Below, piece after piece: positions 9,844 through 21,955 of a stretch of 64,000 bases of DNA. The stretch is from Ahaetulla prasina. Taxonomy: Eukaryota > Chordata > Lepidosauria > Squamata > Colubridae. The notes under the pieces are model-generated. The model was not told the origin of the DNA, made no database searches, and saw nothing but the letters and a program-made list of their open reading frames with translations. Position numbers and translations under genes: made by a program. The DNA lies in NCBI RefSeq assembly GCF_028640845.1, contig NC_080540.1, positions 157,378,438 to 157,442,437 on the forward strand, read 5' to 3'. Each line of letters begins with the position of its first letter. Position 1 is the stretch's first letter.

Positions 9844-11410
9844 ATATGCTTCACATTCTCCTATCTTAGAGGGAGGTAGCTGGCCCAGGGCCACTCAATT
9901 TTGGTCAAAGCTCTGCCACAGATGGCTACATTACCCCAAACACAAGTTGTAGACCTCTGTGCTGAAAATGTTGCAGGAAAAGAAATATGTACGGCCTATG
10001 CAACATTGTCATAAAAATGCCATCCAACATTTGCAAACCAATATCTGTACTGGGCAGTGTCAAAAAAGAGGCCCGTGTAAGCTATCCCTTGCATGTGATC
10101 CATTCTGGTATGTGATATGTAAATGCACAAATCCGCTTGCAAACAGACGGCCTCACCCACACATCCAAACACTCAGAAATGCACACTGTTTTTAAAACAA
10201 AGAATTAGTAATCTAACCAGCGTATTCAGCATCTCCCTTATGTGTAATTTTGGATAGGGCATGTAATGAGTATGTAGATCATAGTAAAGCAAACCATATT
10301 CAGCAGCTGAACTCTGCCGAGGAATGGAGGGGGGGAGACAGGAGACTTACCACCCAGTAGCTTCGGAGCAGGGACAAACTGAGCAGCAAAGACTAGAATT
10401 TCCAGAACACTGGTTTTCAATTCCACAACTGTTTTGTCTGGTGCCAGAATAATTCATCCTGGTTCTGGCCTGCCCTAGATTTCAAGAGCTAGCTAGGAAT
10501 AAAACTCGGCGGGGGGAGGGGAGGGGGAGAGGTATGCAGTTCTACGCTTCACTAACCATGGCCAGGATTTGGTTGCCCATTCAGTCAATGTGTAGATTGC
10601 AGACAGTTAGGGTTCTTGACCAGAAGAGCATTACACTACTACCCTTCTCCTTTGACCAATTCCCATGTAACCTGCCAAGCCTGACTTTAAATTTGAGCAA
10701 AGCCTTGGTCAGGGATCAGCAGCGCTGTGTAGCTACCTGCTGAAGTTGCTACCCCCTTCCGTCAGTCCATTGCTGCTCCGCCAGTCTCGTCTTGCTGCCT
10801 GACCTAACACTGTTTGATCTTCTATTTGTTCTCAATTTCTTCTTAGTACAGGGAAGCAAGATATTAAATGTGCGAGGAGAAGCAATGAAAATGTTGATCT
10901 GGGACTCGCTTATGTTTCCCTCTTGCTCTGCTCTTGGTGCTCCCGTTTGCTCCCTGCCACAGGGGTTCCCAGGAGGTTGGCCACTGTTTTGCTGCAGCCG
11001 CGGGGATATTTTTTCCAAGCCTGCTTTTGCCACCAACACAGTGCGCCTGCTAAAGACTTACACTCCTATTTCTATAATTCTCCTTCATCCGTGTGGATGT
11101 TGAGCTTGATATGTTCATATATGTGTATATATGTGAGGCGTAAACTGTACTCATACAGTTTATGCGTACTATACACCCACTTAAGGCAATCATTTACTTC
11201 CTTCTTTTCACACCTTCATTCTACAGGACTGCTGTCTGCAAGGTCACTCTGACTCGGGCCTCCATAACCTTCAGATTTCCCTTTTTGATAGGAGGAATAT
11301 ATGAGAACTAGAAGTCCTGCCTGCTATCTCCATGTTTAATTGTTTCAGAAGCATCTATGAATTCAGTGAACATCTTTAAAAAGTGGAAGTCAGCAGAGGT
11401 GGATATAGGA
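9844..11410. other. No gene recognised
   Basis: I see no exon, RNA gene or complete repeat. A G-rich tract (about 10509-10535) and a moderately GC-rich stretch around 10700-11000 stand out, but the short frames there resemble nothing I know. Confidence 0.5.
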
Positions 11411-11611
11411 CAGTGATGGTGAACCTTTTAGACACTGAGTGCCCAAACTGTGCATGCGCACATGCTGAAAGGTGAATGCATGAACGCATGTGCGGGCATG
11501 CACAAATGTGTGCATGTGGACATGTGCAAATGCACAGCAGAGACCCGAAGACCTGCTGGCCGGCAGAAGGTGGGGCATCCCAACACGCTTGCCATAGGTT
11601 CACTATCACAG
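11411..11611. mobile_element. hAT-type MITE rich in TG/CA alternation
   Basis: The ends are CAGTGATGGTGAACC and GGTTCACTATCACAG. The 8-bp duplication ATATAGGA (11403-11410 and 11612-11619) is perfect. The interior is almost entirely alternating purine-pyrimidine (catgcgcacatg-like). Same family as 50000-50318. Confidence 0.82.
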
Positions 11612-12131
11612 ATATAGGACAACCCAATCGCAGGACCACTTTTGACTTTCAGCAGTTGGGAAACAGTATGCAGTGAAGCTCAATGACACAGATTGCTGCA
11701 GTGTGTTCTGCACTTGTGTCTGGGATGTGTATGTGCGTGTTAATGTGAGGAGGAGGTTTGTTCTCCAGTAATGACTCCAGGTATATCCAAAATGTAAATG
11801 AGAAAACGGGAGCATGAGGGGATTTTAAATGACTGCATAGAAGTGATATCACAGGAGACTGGAACATGTGCTAGGATACATTTACATTCAGAACAGCCAA
11901 TAGCAAAGCTCAACATAGAAGGTCAGATGGAAATTCCTGCAAAAACTATGGGGAATGTGCTCTAATGTATCCCAAAGGCTGCTGGGTTTTCCTAGTAAGC
12001 ATTCAGGAATGTCTTAGCCATAAAGGCTACCTGGGAAAAGATATTTGAGGATAGGTTTGTAAAGAATTATCCTTAAAAAAAATTCAGCATTTGGCAAAAG
12101 AAGTTTCCCAGTTTGATCTCTTCTTCCTTAC

Positions 12132-12267
12132 CAGGGGTCCCCAACCTTGGCAATTTTACAACTTGTGGACTTCAACTCCCAGAATTCCTCAGCCAGCGCA
12201 TGCTGACTGAGAAATTCTCGGAGTTGAAGTCCACAAGTCATAAAATTGCCAAGGTTGGAGACCCCTG
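12132..12267. mobile_element. Palindromic foldback hAT MITE, copy 1
   Basis: The 136-bp element is a near-perfect inverted repeat: CAGGGGTCCCCAACCTTGGC... and its complement at the other end. The perfect 8-bp duplication TTCCTTAC flanks it (12124-12131 and 12268-12275). The inner arm carries acttcaactcccagaat. The whole element can fold into one stem. Confidence 0.88.
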
Positions 12268-12899
12268 TTCCTTACAATCCCTCCAGTATTAGGGATTAGA
12301 ACTGGATCTGTTTATGATTGAGAGAAGTCATCTCACAGACCAGGAATAATAATCCAAAAGATGGCATTGTTTTGGATCTTCCCTCAACTGAACCTACCTC
12401 CACAGGATTGCTGTGAAGATAAACTAGTGGCCATTTGTGAATAATTTTGCATGCTGTCTTTTGCTCCTTGGAAAAAAGATGGGATATCAGAATTAAAATA
12501 GAATATAATAACTTTATTGTTCACTTTGAATGTACACAAATCAGCATACATTAAAATGAAATTTCGTTGCATACAGCTCTTAAAAGGTCATCTCCAATGT
12601 ACACTATATAAACATGACAAAATAAATAAGTACAAAATTATGCATATACCCACATCCCAGTCTATCCAGACGTATATATGTACGTATTACTAAATATGTA
12701 AAAAAACTGGACACCTCCTATTGACATTTTTGTTCTGGGCTCCCAGGAATATTTATTTCAAAAAGGGATGAATATAAATCAAATAAGTGTAGTGAGAGGA
12801 ATTTGCAGCCTTAGCAGAGCTGAAGGACCTCCATGCATCCCTCCAAATTTCACAAAAACTGCATCACCCTCTTTCTCCCTCTCCCCACCTGGGACACCT

Positions 12900-13350
12900 C
12901 TTGCTCTCTCTCCTCCATTGTCTTGTCCACTAATTCTTAACCATTGGTTGCCACGGCAACTTTGTTTACCCATGTCATTTGGATCAATGGAACCTTAGGC
13001 CGAGCAAGGAAGCGGCTGGTTGCTAAGCAATGAGAAGCCTGGAACCTTGCAACTCCCAGCGTTCCTTTCCTCTTTCTTCCCGACCCGCCCCCTCCCCCCG
13101 CTCGTCCAAGGATCCGCGGTGGGACTAAGTAGAGTGACTCCCTCGGGCGGGCTTGAGGTTGCAGTCGGGAGCCACATCTTCCCTGGGGAGAAGTTCCGCG
13201 GCTATTTCGGTCTCTACTTTCTCAGAAAGAGAAGTAGCGTGGGAAATGCCGCTTTAAGCAGGGAACTGCACGTGACTCCGGTTTATTTCTTGCCCCTAGG
13301 AGGCGCTGTGGTAGAGAGGAGCCTGGCCGAAACGAAAGCGGGCCTCGCTC
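12900..13350. promoter_or_regulatory. GC-rich promoter-like block with RFX X-box-like motifs
   Basis: GTTGCCACGGCAAC at 12947-12960 fits the RFX X-box consensus (GTTNCCATGGNAAC type), with CCATTGG directly upstream at 12941. A second, looser site GTTGCTAAGCAA is at 13019-13030. A GC-box run follows near 13081-13102 (cccgccccctcccccc). Further on are an E-box in gcacgtgac (13267-13275) and an ISRE-like gaaacgaaag near 13329. The block is CpG-rich next to AT-rich flanks. No gene is recognised on either side. On the minus strand a short ATG frame (from about 12917 leftward) reaches a CAG|GTGGGG splice-donor-like site near 12888, so a minus-strand first exon is possible. A distal ADCY6 promoter is the alternative. 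Confidence 0.5.
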
Positions 13351-13357
13351 TCTAAAG

Positions 13358-13438
13358 CAGGGGTCTCCAACCTTGGCAACTTTTGAGATTTGTGGACTTC
13401 AACTCCCAGAATCCCGTTGCCAAGGTTGGAGACCCCTG
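13358..13438. mobile_element. Palindromic foldback hAT MITE, copy 2
   Basis: An 81-bp minimal copy: CAGGGGTCTCCAACC...GGTTGGAGACCCCTG with perfect 8-bp duplication CTCTAAAG (13350-13357 and 13439-13446). It sits at the downstream edge of the promoter-like block. Confidence 0.88.
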
Positions 13439-13673
13439 CTCTAAAGTGAAACCGGACGGTCATGGTTCCTTTTAAATTGAACATGTTCTGAAAGGTGGTG
13501 ATGGGGGAAACTCTATATGGCTTCCAAACTAGCATAGTAGTAAAGGGAACAATCTGGGAACCATGCATTTATAACTGCCAACTTTTCCGAACAAACGAGG
13601 GAACTGCAACAAAACGCTGCAGCTCATCTCCCTCTCTCCTGAATAGGCATGCTTCTGTTCAGGGCAGCACAAG

Positions 13674-13810
13674 CAGTGGTGGGATTCAGCCAGTTCACAC
13701 CACTTGGGGAGAACCGGTTGTTATCTTTCTGAGCAGTTTGGCAAACTGGTTGTTGGAAGAAATCATTAGGGCAGAGAACCGGTTGTTAAATTATTTAAAT
13801 CCCATTACTG
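13674..13810. mobile_element. Short hAT-type MITE, family A variant
   Basis: The 137-bp unit starts CAGTGGTGGGATTCAG and ends AAATCCCATTACTG. The 8-bp duplication AGCACAAG (13666-13673 and 13811-13818) is perfect. Confidence 0.85.
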
Positions 13811-13977
13811 AGCACAAGCCACCGTTCATAAGTACGGGAGGCATTTGACTGGATGCTCCCCCCTCCACTAAGCCTACTTTTCTATTCTTTTTCCCCCCTA
13901 CCATTATAACATTGCATATGTGTTTAAAAGAAGGCTCAAAATCCTTCTCCAGACCTGTTGGGGCAGTGGGTCCCAAA

Positions 13978-14313
13978 CAGAGGTGGGTTTCAGCAGGTTC
14001 TGACCAGTTCTGGAGAACCTGTAGTGGAAATTTTGAGTAGTTTGGAGAACCGGTAGTAAAAATTCTGACTGGCCCCACCCCCATCTTTTCTCTGCCTTCT
14101 GAGTCCCAACTGATCGGGAGGAAATGGGGATTTTTGCAGTATCCTTCCCCTGGAGTATGGAGAGAATGGAGATTTTGCAGTAACCTTCCCCTGGAGTGAA
14201 GTGGGAATGAAGATTTTATAGTATTCTTCCTCTGCCGCGCCCACCAAGCCATGCCACACTCACCAAGCCACGCCCACAGAACCGGTAGTAACCGATTTTG
14301 AAATCCACCACTG
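13978..14313 (+). mobile_element. hAT-type MITE, family A
   Basis: Starts CAGAGGTGGGTTTCAG, ends GAAATCCACCACTG, with perfect 8-bp duplication GTCCCAAA (13970-13977 and 14314-14321). Confidence 0.87.
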
Positions 14314-15239
14314 GTCCCAAATTATTCTTTGTCCCGCAGTCCGTCTGACCCCCACATTTGAACCAGCTGATGTCTTCCTCTTGTTTCTTAATGGCTCTTT
14401 CTGTTCTTGCTCAGAGCTTGGATTTCCACAGACTGACCTAAGTTAAAACGAGGGAGGGAGGCAGGCAGGCAAGCGGTGTCAGTCTTTTCCACCAGAGCTG
14501 CAGGGCACCCACACTGAAAAGAAGTTCTAAAGATAAAAAAAAAGGGGCTGTCTGCTGAAACTCCTGGTAGCCTGAGATTTACTTTCTCTTGGTCTCTTCT
14601 CCTTCCTACGCCCCCTGGATTCACCCAGGGGGGCTAGGCCTGGAATGTTTGGGGTGGCACTGTCTCGGCTGAAACCTTTGGGGACAGGGATTTGTAAATG
14701 GGCCTTTGTTCAAGGGAGCTGTTTCCTGCTGCCACTGCTGCTGCTGCCGCTTTAAGCTTGGAAGACAGCAGAGTGGATGGACTAGGAAAGTAGTCACTCT
14801 ATTTGCTCTTTTTCATGGAAAGAGGGAGAAGACCCCTGGTTCAGGGTGGGTGGGGGGAAATGTCATTTTCTGAGTCAGAGCTGACTTTTACTACTGGCCT
14901 TGAAACAATCCTTTTACTGCTCTAGTCTGGAAAGATGAGCCAAAGGTTTTGCTTTTGCGGCTCAGGAGAACTGAGCAGAGAGATCAGCAGGGGCTGACAC
15001 TTTTACTCCTTTTTAAAGTTATTTTGTTTCATTAAACTCTTTGTTTTTCTTGGTGCTTCTTCCCAGGGCATTGGAAATAAGTCTTGAGGAAAGCAGCTGC
15101 AGCAAGTGTCTTGATATACATTGGAGCCCCAGTGTAGATAACAAGACAGCAGGAATTCTGGGATAATTAAAGATGGGAGAGTTTCCCAGGACAGCCGTTT
15201 TGCCTCTCACTTCTCCATTCTTTCTTTTCCTTCTGTTCA
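14314..15239. other. No gene recognised
   Basis: Ordinary non-coding sequence with short purine-rich and CTG-rich stretches (around 14710-14750). No exon or repeat family recognised. Confidence 0.45.
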
Positions 15240-15565
15240 ATCGGGTCAGGATTTTGGGAATTGCCTGGACAGGTTCCTGGCAAGACTTTTCAGAAGTGGT
15301 TTGCCCTTGCATCAATGTTCCTTAGCCAGAGAGTAAGATCACCTAACTCAGGGGTCTGCAAACTTGGCTCTTTTAAGACTTGTGGACTTCAACTCCCAGA
15401 GTTCCTCAGCCAGCTTTGGGAGTTGAAGTCCACAAGTCTTAAAAGAGCCAAGTTTGCAGACTCCTGACCTAACTGAGTTTGTGTCCAGGACAGGACTATA
15501 ACTCAGTTTCCCAGTTTCTAGCCTGATGCCTTCACCACTACACCATATCGGCTCTCATTTCTCCA
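15240..15565 (-). mobile_element. tRNA-derived SINE split by a foldback MITE
   Basis: Read on the minus strand, the head (from about 15560) has an A-box-like 'tggtgtagtggtgaaggc', then a degraded B-box. After the MITE come 'gcaaaccacttctgaaaa', 'tcttgcca' and 'ctgtccagg'. The same order is seen in the SINE at 25800-25975. The MITE at 15349-15466 separates the two parts. Confidence 0.6.
15349..15466. mobile_element. Palindromic foldback hAT MITE, copy 3
   Basis: 118-bp inverted repeat (CAGGGGTCTGCAAACTTGG... and complement ending CTCCTG). The perfect 8-bp duplication ACCTAACT (15341-15348 and 15467-15474) lies inside the SINE. Confidence 0.88.
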
Positions 15566-15819
15566 CTCAGTTAGAGGCCAAATCCATCCTGAAAGAGCGA
15601 TAGGTGAGACAAGTACTCCCTGGGAGGCAGCAGCTGAGGTAGGGAATGTTAAAACTTACATTTGTTGTTAGTCTTAAGAAGTAACTGCTAGGATAAAATC
15701 TGCATTATTATAAAAAAAAAAATCTGGATTAGTGATATGGAAGTTGGGGAAGATTATAAACCATTGGCACTTCTTCCATTCTTTCCAAAGTCTTCAAACA
15801 GCAGGCTTGACAATTTAAG

Positions 15820-16095
15820 GACATAAAAAATTCCTTGCTGGATCAGACTAAAGGGTCATCTGGTTGAATTTTTGTGTTTTCTTCCTACAGCTGTTAGCCA
15901 ATTTGCCCCTGGGACTTTTACAAGGCCAGCAGTCTTTCCTCATGTTTTGCTTGCACATTCACTCTTCGTTCTTTTTGTGAGGGGCACAGCCTATCTTCTC
16001 TGGTACTAGCCCTTCCTGAACCATTTTCCTTTGGGAGGAAGCCTTTATTTTTCAAAATGTCACCAAGGTTTAATTCCATAAAGTCACAAAGTTTA
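15820..16095 (+). mobile_element. Degraded LINE/SINE-type repeat
   Basis: 'ccttgctggatcagactaaagggtcatctgg' near 15830 and 'taattccataaagt' near 16072 match a dispersed reptile repeat I recognise only by its consensus. It is strongly diverged and the ends are not visible. Confidence 0.4.
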
Positions 16096-16599
16096 ACCAA
16101 AAATAGTTAAAAAGCACTATTCAACTATTTCCCCCCCCCCTATTCTGGGAATTGCAGTACTGACACTTCTAGGGGGCACTAGATGGGGAGAAGTTTCTTT
16201 CCCTTTGCCTTCTAGAGTAAATGCTCCAATCCTAATCTCAACAGTTGTTTTGCCCTTGATTTGAACTGTCTTTGAATCCCTGGACAGCATCAGAATCTTA
16301 CCGATGTTGCATCCCCTCCCCCATCTCCTGGGGCTGAGCTGCCATTTTAATATTCCAGAGTTCTCTGAAGCAATGTTTAGCAGGACCCCTTGAAAAGCTT
16401 CACATCAAAGCAAAGTCACTGGCAGGGCATATTTGAGCATTTGATATGGCCTCAGTTTGAGATAGTCCTGAGCTCTGTTGCAAGCTTCTTGTGGAGGAAT
16501 TGTGGATCTCTAAATATTGCAGAATCACTTTGCTGGTCGTGCTGGTGTTTGGGGTAAGGAGCATCACAAGTTAACTTCTCTTCTGTAATGCGATTTCTA

Positions 16600-16785
16600 A
16601 GGTAAAGCCGTCAAATTTGCATGCATATATCACATTACATCGATCATGACTATCATTAAGTGTTGCACCTTAGAATTCTTGATGATCTTTTATGTACACT
16701 GAGAGCATTTGCACCAAGACAAATTCTTTGTGTGTCCAATTACACTTGGCCAATAAAAATTCTATTCAATCCTATCCTATCCCAT
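16600..16785 (+). mobile_element. LINE 3' end with pentanucleotide tail (snake CR1-like)
   Basis: The block 'cactgagagcatttgcacc...gacaaattctttgtgtgtccaat...cacttggccaataaa' is followed by a decayed (attct/atcct)n tail. This is the known pattern of snake CR1-type LINE 3' ends that carry microsatellite tails. Confidence 0.6.
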
Positions 16786-18559
16786 CACAGATTATGGACC
16801 TGTGGGTTGTTTTTTTGAAGATTTGCACTTTCCTAAAATGTTAAAAAGCTTTGTATATTGTAAGGACTAACACTCTGTTTCATTCAGAAGGAAGAGGTAG
16901 GTTTAGGACTCTTGGTATTGGTCTAACCCTTCTTGTGCACACACACAATCTCACTGCACACTCTGATAATATTTGTCAAGTGTATCAGAATGGCTAACTT
17001 CTCTTTTCTATGGATACTTTTTCCCCCTGTCAGATCTTTATCTATATTTGAAATGAACTGTATTGTTCCCCATCTCAGAACTACAGTTTCTAAGTTTCAC
17101 AGAAAGGATGAAGGGCTGTTAAGCTCCTAGTTTACGTTGCTGTGGCGCAGATATGAGCCTCAAAGACTGCATCAGCTCACGCTTGTTTTCTTATTCTGTA
17201 GCTCCGCTGCGTTGTAGAGCTGCAAGCAGAAGGGAGGAATGACTCCACAGCTACGCTGCCCAGCTTATGTGACACAGTCATTTAACTCCAGATAATAGGG
17301 CTCCATCTCAGCATGGAGAATTCCATGTCGGAAGAATCTAAACTACTAAGAAGTACAAATAGTTGCAAGCCAAAAATTATGGGCTACTATGAGGCTGGGT
17401 GAGAGGGAGAGACCAATTAAAACCTTATGGTGTCAGCTCAGGCATTGTGACATTCAGAAATGTTCTACTAAATGTGATGTTCTAGCGGTAAAAAGGTACA
17501 ATCTTTGAAAATATGCTACTTCTGGCACTCATTCCATTCCTGTCTTGCCTGATAAATCACTCTGACCTTGGACAAGTCTCCCACCCTATTTTCCCACCCT
17601 TGTTCTCCCTACAACACAATAGAGTTGGTTCAGCTTGTTTCATGGCCAATGGTGGCACTCAGTTAATAAACATCAAGTCCCCAAAGATCTTTTGGCAGCG
17701 TCTCCTTATCGCTGTTCTGGAATCTTGCAGCCAAAAAAAAAAAGTCATTGTAATAATTAACCCTGCAGAAGTCTGAATTCTGAACCAGCAAGCTATGCAG
17801 GGCTGTGATTTCCTTGCTTAATAGAGAGAAGCAGTTCTCTGTAGGGAGGATCTGCTGCTATAGCAGCTCCATAATGGGGTACAATGGAGCTGGGCAGCTG
17901 TTCAGAACTGAAGCTGTGGAACAGATCCCAAATAAGGGGAGGAAGTTGTATAGAAAGTAGATCCTGATTGCTTGAAGAGTAAAGTTTCCATGAAAAAGAC
18001 AAATTCTCCTTTTGAGTTTTGCTGAACTGGTAAATTCATGGGCACATTCATGTAGTTTTCCCATCAACATGGAAGTTGCTTGCTATAACTCTCTTCCAGT
18101 ATGTTTGTTTCGGATTTCCCATTTTTAGCTTATATTCCTGAGGTTTTTATCCCATTTTTTTCTACAAATGATGACGGAGGATGGAATTTTCATAATAAAT
18201 AAGCTCAGAATCAGCAGAAGTCAGGACCCAACTCTATATCAGTTTTCTGTTGCAGATCTTCCATTCCCCCACCCCAATATTTGCTACTACACAATAAGGG
18301 CAGGGTATTTATTGTTCACCCAGGCATATATGCTGTTTCAAACTCTACTGAGACTTAGCAGTGAAAACTCCAGTTAACAGATTAAATCAATACAATAATG
18401 AAATGTAATGACAGTAAAATTCAAATCATACTTCACTGGGAAATAACAATAAGTAATTATGCAAACCATCAAGTACAGTACATCATTTCATATCAGTCCT
18501 CAAAGTTTCCTGGAATGGCTAGGTGTTGATGGCTTTCTACCACCACCAAGCTTGGTTGG
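16786..18559. other. No gene recognised
   Basis: AT-leaning unique-looking DNA. Short frames on both strands resemble nothing known and no splice-flanked exon stands out. Confidence 0.5.
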
Positions 18560-18850
18560 TCATCAAATCCTGGGGGACAGCCACCAAAAGGGCCTGTTTA
18601 GTGGCTATTAATTCCTTTAAAACTCTCCCTTTCAGATCTTATTGGATGGGCAGAGACACTGCTGACAATGGGCAATCCTGAAGTCACCCAGGACATGAGC
18701 CATAGAGGCTTTTCAAAATGACAACCAGCACCTTGAATTGCACCCAGAAGCCAGTGGAGCTCCAGTAGCAATTTGATTCTCCAGGCAAAATGAGATGCAT
18801 CCCTCCCTAACCACTCTGGCTTACATGTAATCTCCAAGATCTGACCCATA
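18560..18850 (-). mobile_element. Probable L2-type LINE 3' fragment, diverged
   Basis: 'gccatagaggcttttcaaaatgacaaccagcaccttgaattgcaccc' resembles a dispersed LINE segment and parallels the antisense 'gccatagagcgctttaaaggtagtcaccaacaccttg' of the L2-like copy near 44655-44700. The orientation is inferred from that match. Confidence 0.4.
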
Positions 18851-19199
18851 TAGGATATTTTACAATAGCCCTAAAGGAGAGATGATGAATTCAGGAATGA
18901 TTGTGAGCAGGGCCTCTAGATCTTAATTGGCACACCTGGTGGGGCTGTACGAAGGCTTTCTGGGTCAGAGCTGCTGGACGTGAGCAAGAGCTGTGAATCC
19001 AGACAATTTGTATAGGCAGATACAATGCAAGAATTCAAATTAAACTTTCGGTTATCTTTATTTTATAACAGCAAACTAATTATCAGAATACTAAGTATAG
19101 TATTGACCACCATGGTAAGATTTAAAAGAGGAGTGAGAACTTATAAACACAATTTCCCCATCAAAATTGAGCATATTATTTGAAAATCCTTCTTCTTGA

Positions 19200-19286
19200 G
19201 GAAGGAAGGAAGGAAGGAAGGAAAAGAAAAAGAAAGAAAGAAAGAAAAAGAAGGAAGGAAGGAAAGAAAGAAAGAAAGAAAAAGAA
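19200..19286. repeat. (GGAA)n/(GAAA)n microsatellite
   Basis: About 85 bp of tetranucleotide purine repeats, alternating ggaa and gaaa runs. Confidence 0.95.
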
Positions 19287-21837
19287 ATCATCTAGTCTAA
19301 ATGAGTTGAATTAACAAATGCCAGAGCTGAAGAAACTAATAATATTGTGAGGTGGTTAATTGACTCCAAAACATATCTACTATTTTCAAAGTGAGTTATC
19401 CCACAATGTAAATTGACTATGAGAAAAGGAGTCTAAGTTGTATCTGGGGCTCAGCATTTTCTGTTTTCTACTATTAAGGGCAGGTGTTCTTTTTTAAAAT
19501 GAGATTACTCCCACAATGTAAGTTGTTTATGGGAAAAAGTACAAAACTTGTATCTTGTATCTTGACTCAGCATTTTCTATTTCCAGTATTCGGTGCAGGT
19601 GTTCAAACTATTCCAAGCACAAACATGGACCTCAATGCTTATCATGAATTCAGTGGGGCAAAATAATATTCAAGGCCAAAAAGAAGCTGAATTCTGAATC
19701 CCAAATTCATTATTTTCCTCTATGAATTTAAGTTTAGCCAGTTGTTGCTGCTTTTTATAGGAGCATAAATCTTTTAATGGTGTTTTATAACAGTGACAGA
19801 TTAACCTAGTCCCGATTATTATTATTATTTTTAAACCTCAACTACTTTTTGTTTCATCTTCTTACTACTGGGTAGGTAGCAGAAAAGATATACTGTATTC
19901 AAGAACCAATTTAAAGTATTTAAATTGTTAATCAGATAAAGCCGAAAAGGAATACTCCATGGAGCTCCTAAAGCAGCAGGAGCATGCAGTATGAAATTAA
20001 AATTGTGACTATGTTGTGGGTTTTAATTTTAGATGTTCAGTTACTACAAAATGATATACAGTATATTGATATTAAAGAATGAAATAAAATAATCTAGGTA
20101 AAGCAGTGTTTGCATATGGGAATGCTAATATAATAACTGATCGTATTCAAAATAACATGATAAAAATACTATAATAAAATTATGTCAGTTCTATAAACCC
20201 TAACTAAAGTTAAACCTTTATGCAATGTATCCTTGCTACATCCTACAAAACTATATAAGCTAAAAAGTGATTATTATTCTTTAAAGTGATATGAACCAAA
20301 GTTGTGATAATTTATTAAAATACATAAATCTTAAATGTAGATCGATTTTATGATTTTAAGTTTATTTATTTAGATTTTAAATATGTAGGCCTACAAAGAA
20401 AAAAAGGAAAGGAAAAGGGGGGGCGGGGAGAGAATACAGAACAGAAAACTGCTGTTTGTAATCTTGTTTGTCTAATGAAGGACATGTCATAGAGATACAA
20501 CTGTAACAGCCAGTTGAGAGCCAGAGATAATAAATTTTAGCAGCCTGGATCCAAGTTAAGTATCATATCAAAACACCAGGAATGTTTTTACCCTCTTCCT
20601 TCACAAGGAATTTATCAAGAGAAGCTGTTTTCAATCATCCACATCATGATGAAGATTTCTGAGGGAAAGAATTGCAGATGGGGGGCTACCTCTGCAGAGT
20701 TTGAAACACCTTTCTGGAAGTGCCATTACACAGCCTTAATACTGAACATTTTTCTGTGCTGTTGAACATACTTGCAATAAGTATAATATGAGACTTTTAA
20801 CCTTCTCATTAAATTCCTCTAGCAGCTCAGGCCTTCTATAAAATTTCATTCCTAATGGCAAATCTAAGGAACTTCAGAATGAATAACCAATATTTATCAA
20901 CTTTTACCAAAACAAAACAAACAAACAAACTAGGACACGATGAGCCCTGTGTAAATTTAGCTTTGGGAAAGCCGATTGTTTCCCATAATAGGGTTTCTAG
21001 AAAAACAACTGCTGTATATTTCTTTAGTATGACAACATTAACAGAATCTTTAATAGTTTTTATGTCTCACCTTCCTGAGCAGAACGGCTATCACATCTGT
21101 CTTAGCTCCTGACAGTGCAGCATGAGCAGGGAAAGGTAATGGTAGAACTTTCTTGGGTGCCAGTCAAGTGAGCCACTCCAGTACAGTAGTCAAACTTTTT
21201 ATAAAAGGAACCTCTGTTTTTTTGGCTCTTACATTCACGAAGTGCTCTTAAATAGTTGAAATTATCGGTAGGGAGTGCAAGAGAATATCAATATCTAACT
21301 ATATTTCCATATCTTGACCAGACGTCACCCCAATTTAAGCTTCGTGGAAAGCTCTAAGCACAACTTCTACACATGGCTCAAATAATATTGTCCAGCTTGG
21401 TTCTAAAATGCACAAAATAGTAACAAAAATGCCTTTAAGGATATCTAATTCAGCTAGGATTAAGAAGAAAATTATTCTAGTCAGAGAACAGGGTATCACC
21501 TAGTTGAGTAGGAATTAACTGCTGACTTAGTAACATGTCCAAGAACCCTCTTGTGCCCAACAGTGGGAAAATGGCCCAGATAAAGCAAACTATGTTGTTT
21601 CTCGCACTATTAGTAGCTGGTCTGCATTTTTATAAATCATCAGCCACCCTGCTTGTTCCAGTGTGGTGTGAAACAGCACAATTAGCAGTGTACAGCAAAG
21701 TGAATTAGTATTAGCATGACAGTTGCCATCATGCAGACACTGGGACAGCAAACACATTGGCCTCCAGGGCAGATGTTGTGTCTTAGTAATGGTGCATCAA
21801 TGCATAGCCATTACATAAAAGATGCATGGTGGTATAC
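19287..21837. other. AT-rich, no gene recognised
   Basis: A long AT-rich stretch with a small G-rich patch near 20396-20432 and a (caaa)n run near 20910. I see no exon, no known mobile element and no conserved-looking open frame. Confidence 0.5.
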
Positions 21838-21955
21838 ATGGACTTAAATGGACTCCAGAGGATGGTAGAGGATAGGAAGGCCTGGAGGAACGTTGTCCAT
21901 GGGGTTGCGATGGGTTGAACACGACTTCGCAACTAACAACAACAACAAATACATG
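21838..21955 (+). mobile_element. BovB (RTE) LINE 3' end or BovB-tailed SINE fragment
   Basis: 'aaatggactccagaggatggtagagga' through 'ttgcaactaacaacaacaac' is collinear with the complement of the BovB 3' end at 26432-26540. Only the last 120 bp is present, so a SINE with a BovB tail cannot be excluded. Confidence 0.7.

Noticed and set aside
10749..11039. Minus-strand 96-codon frame in a GC-richer stretch
   Set aside because: No recognisable domain, no splice context and no repeat match.
13020..13355. 111-codon + frame across the X-box promoter block
   Set aside because: It starts at a non-ATG codon, has no domain and lies in GC-rich regulatory-looking DNA.
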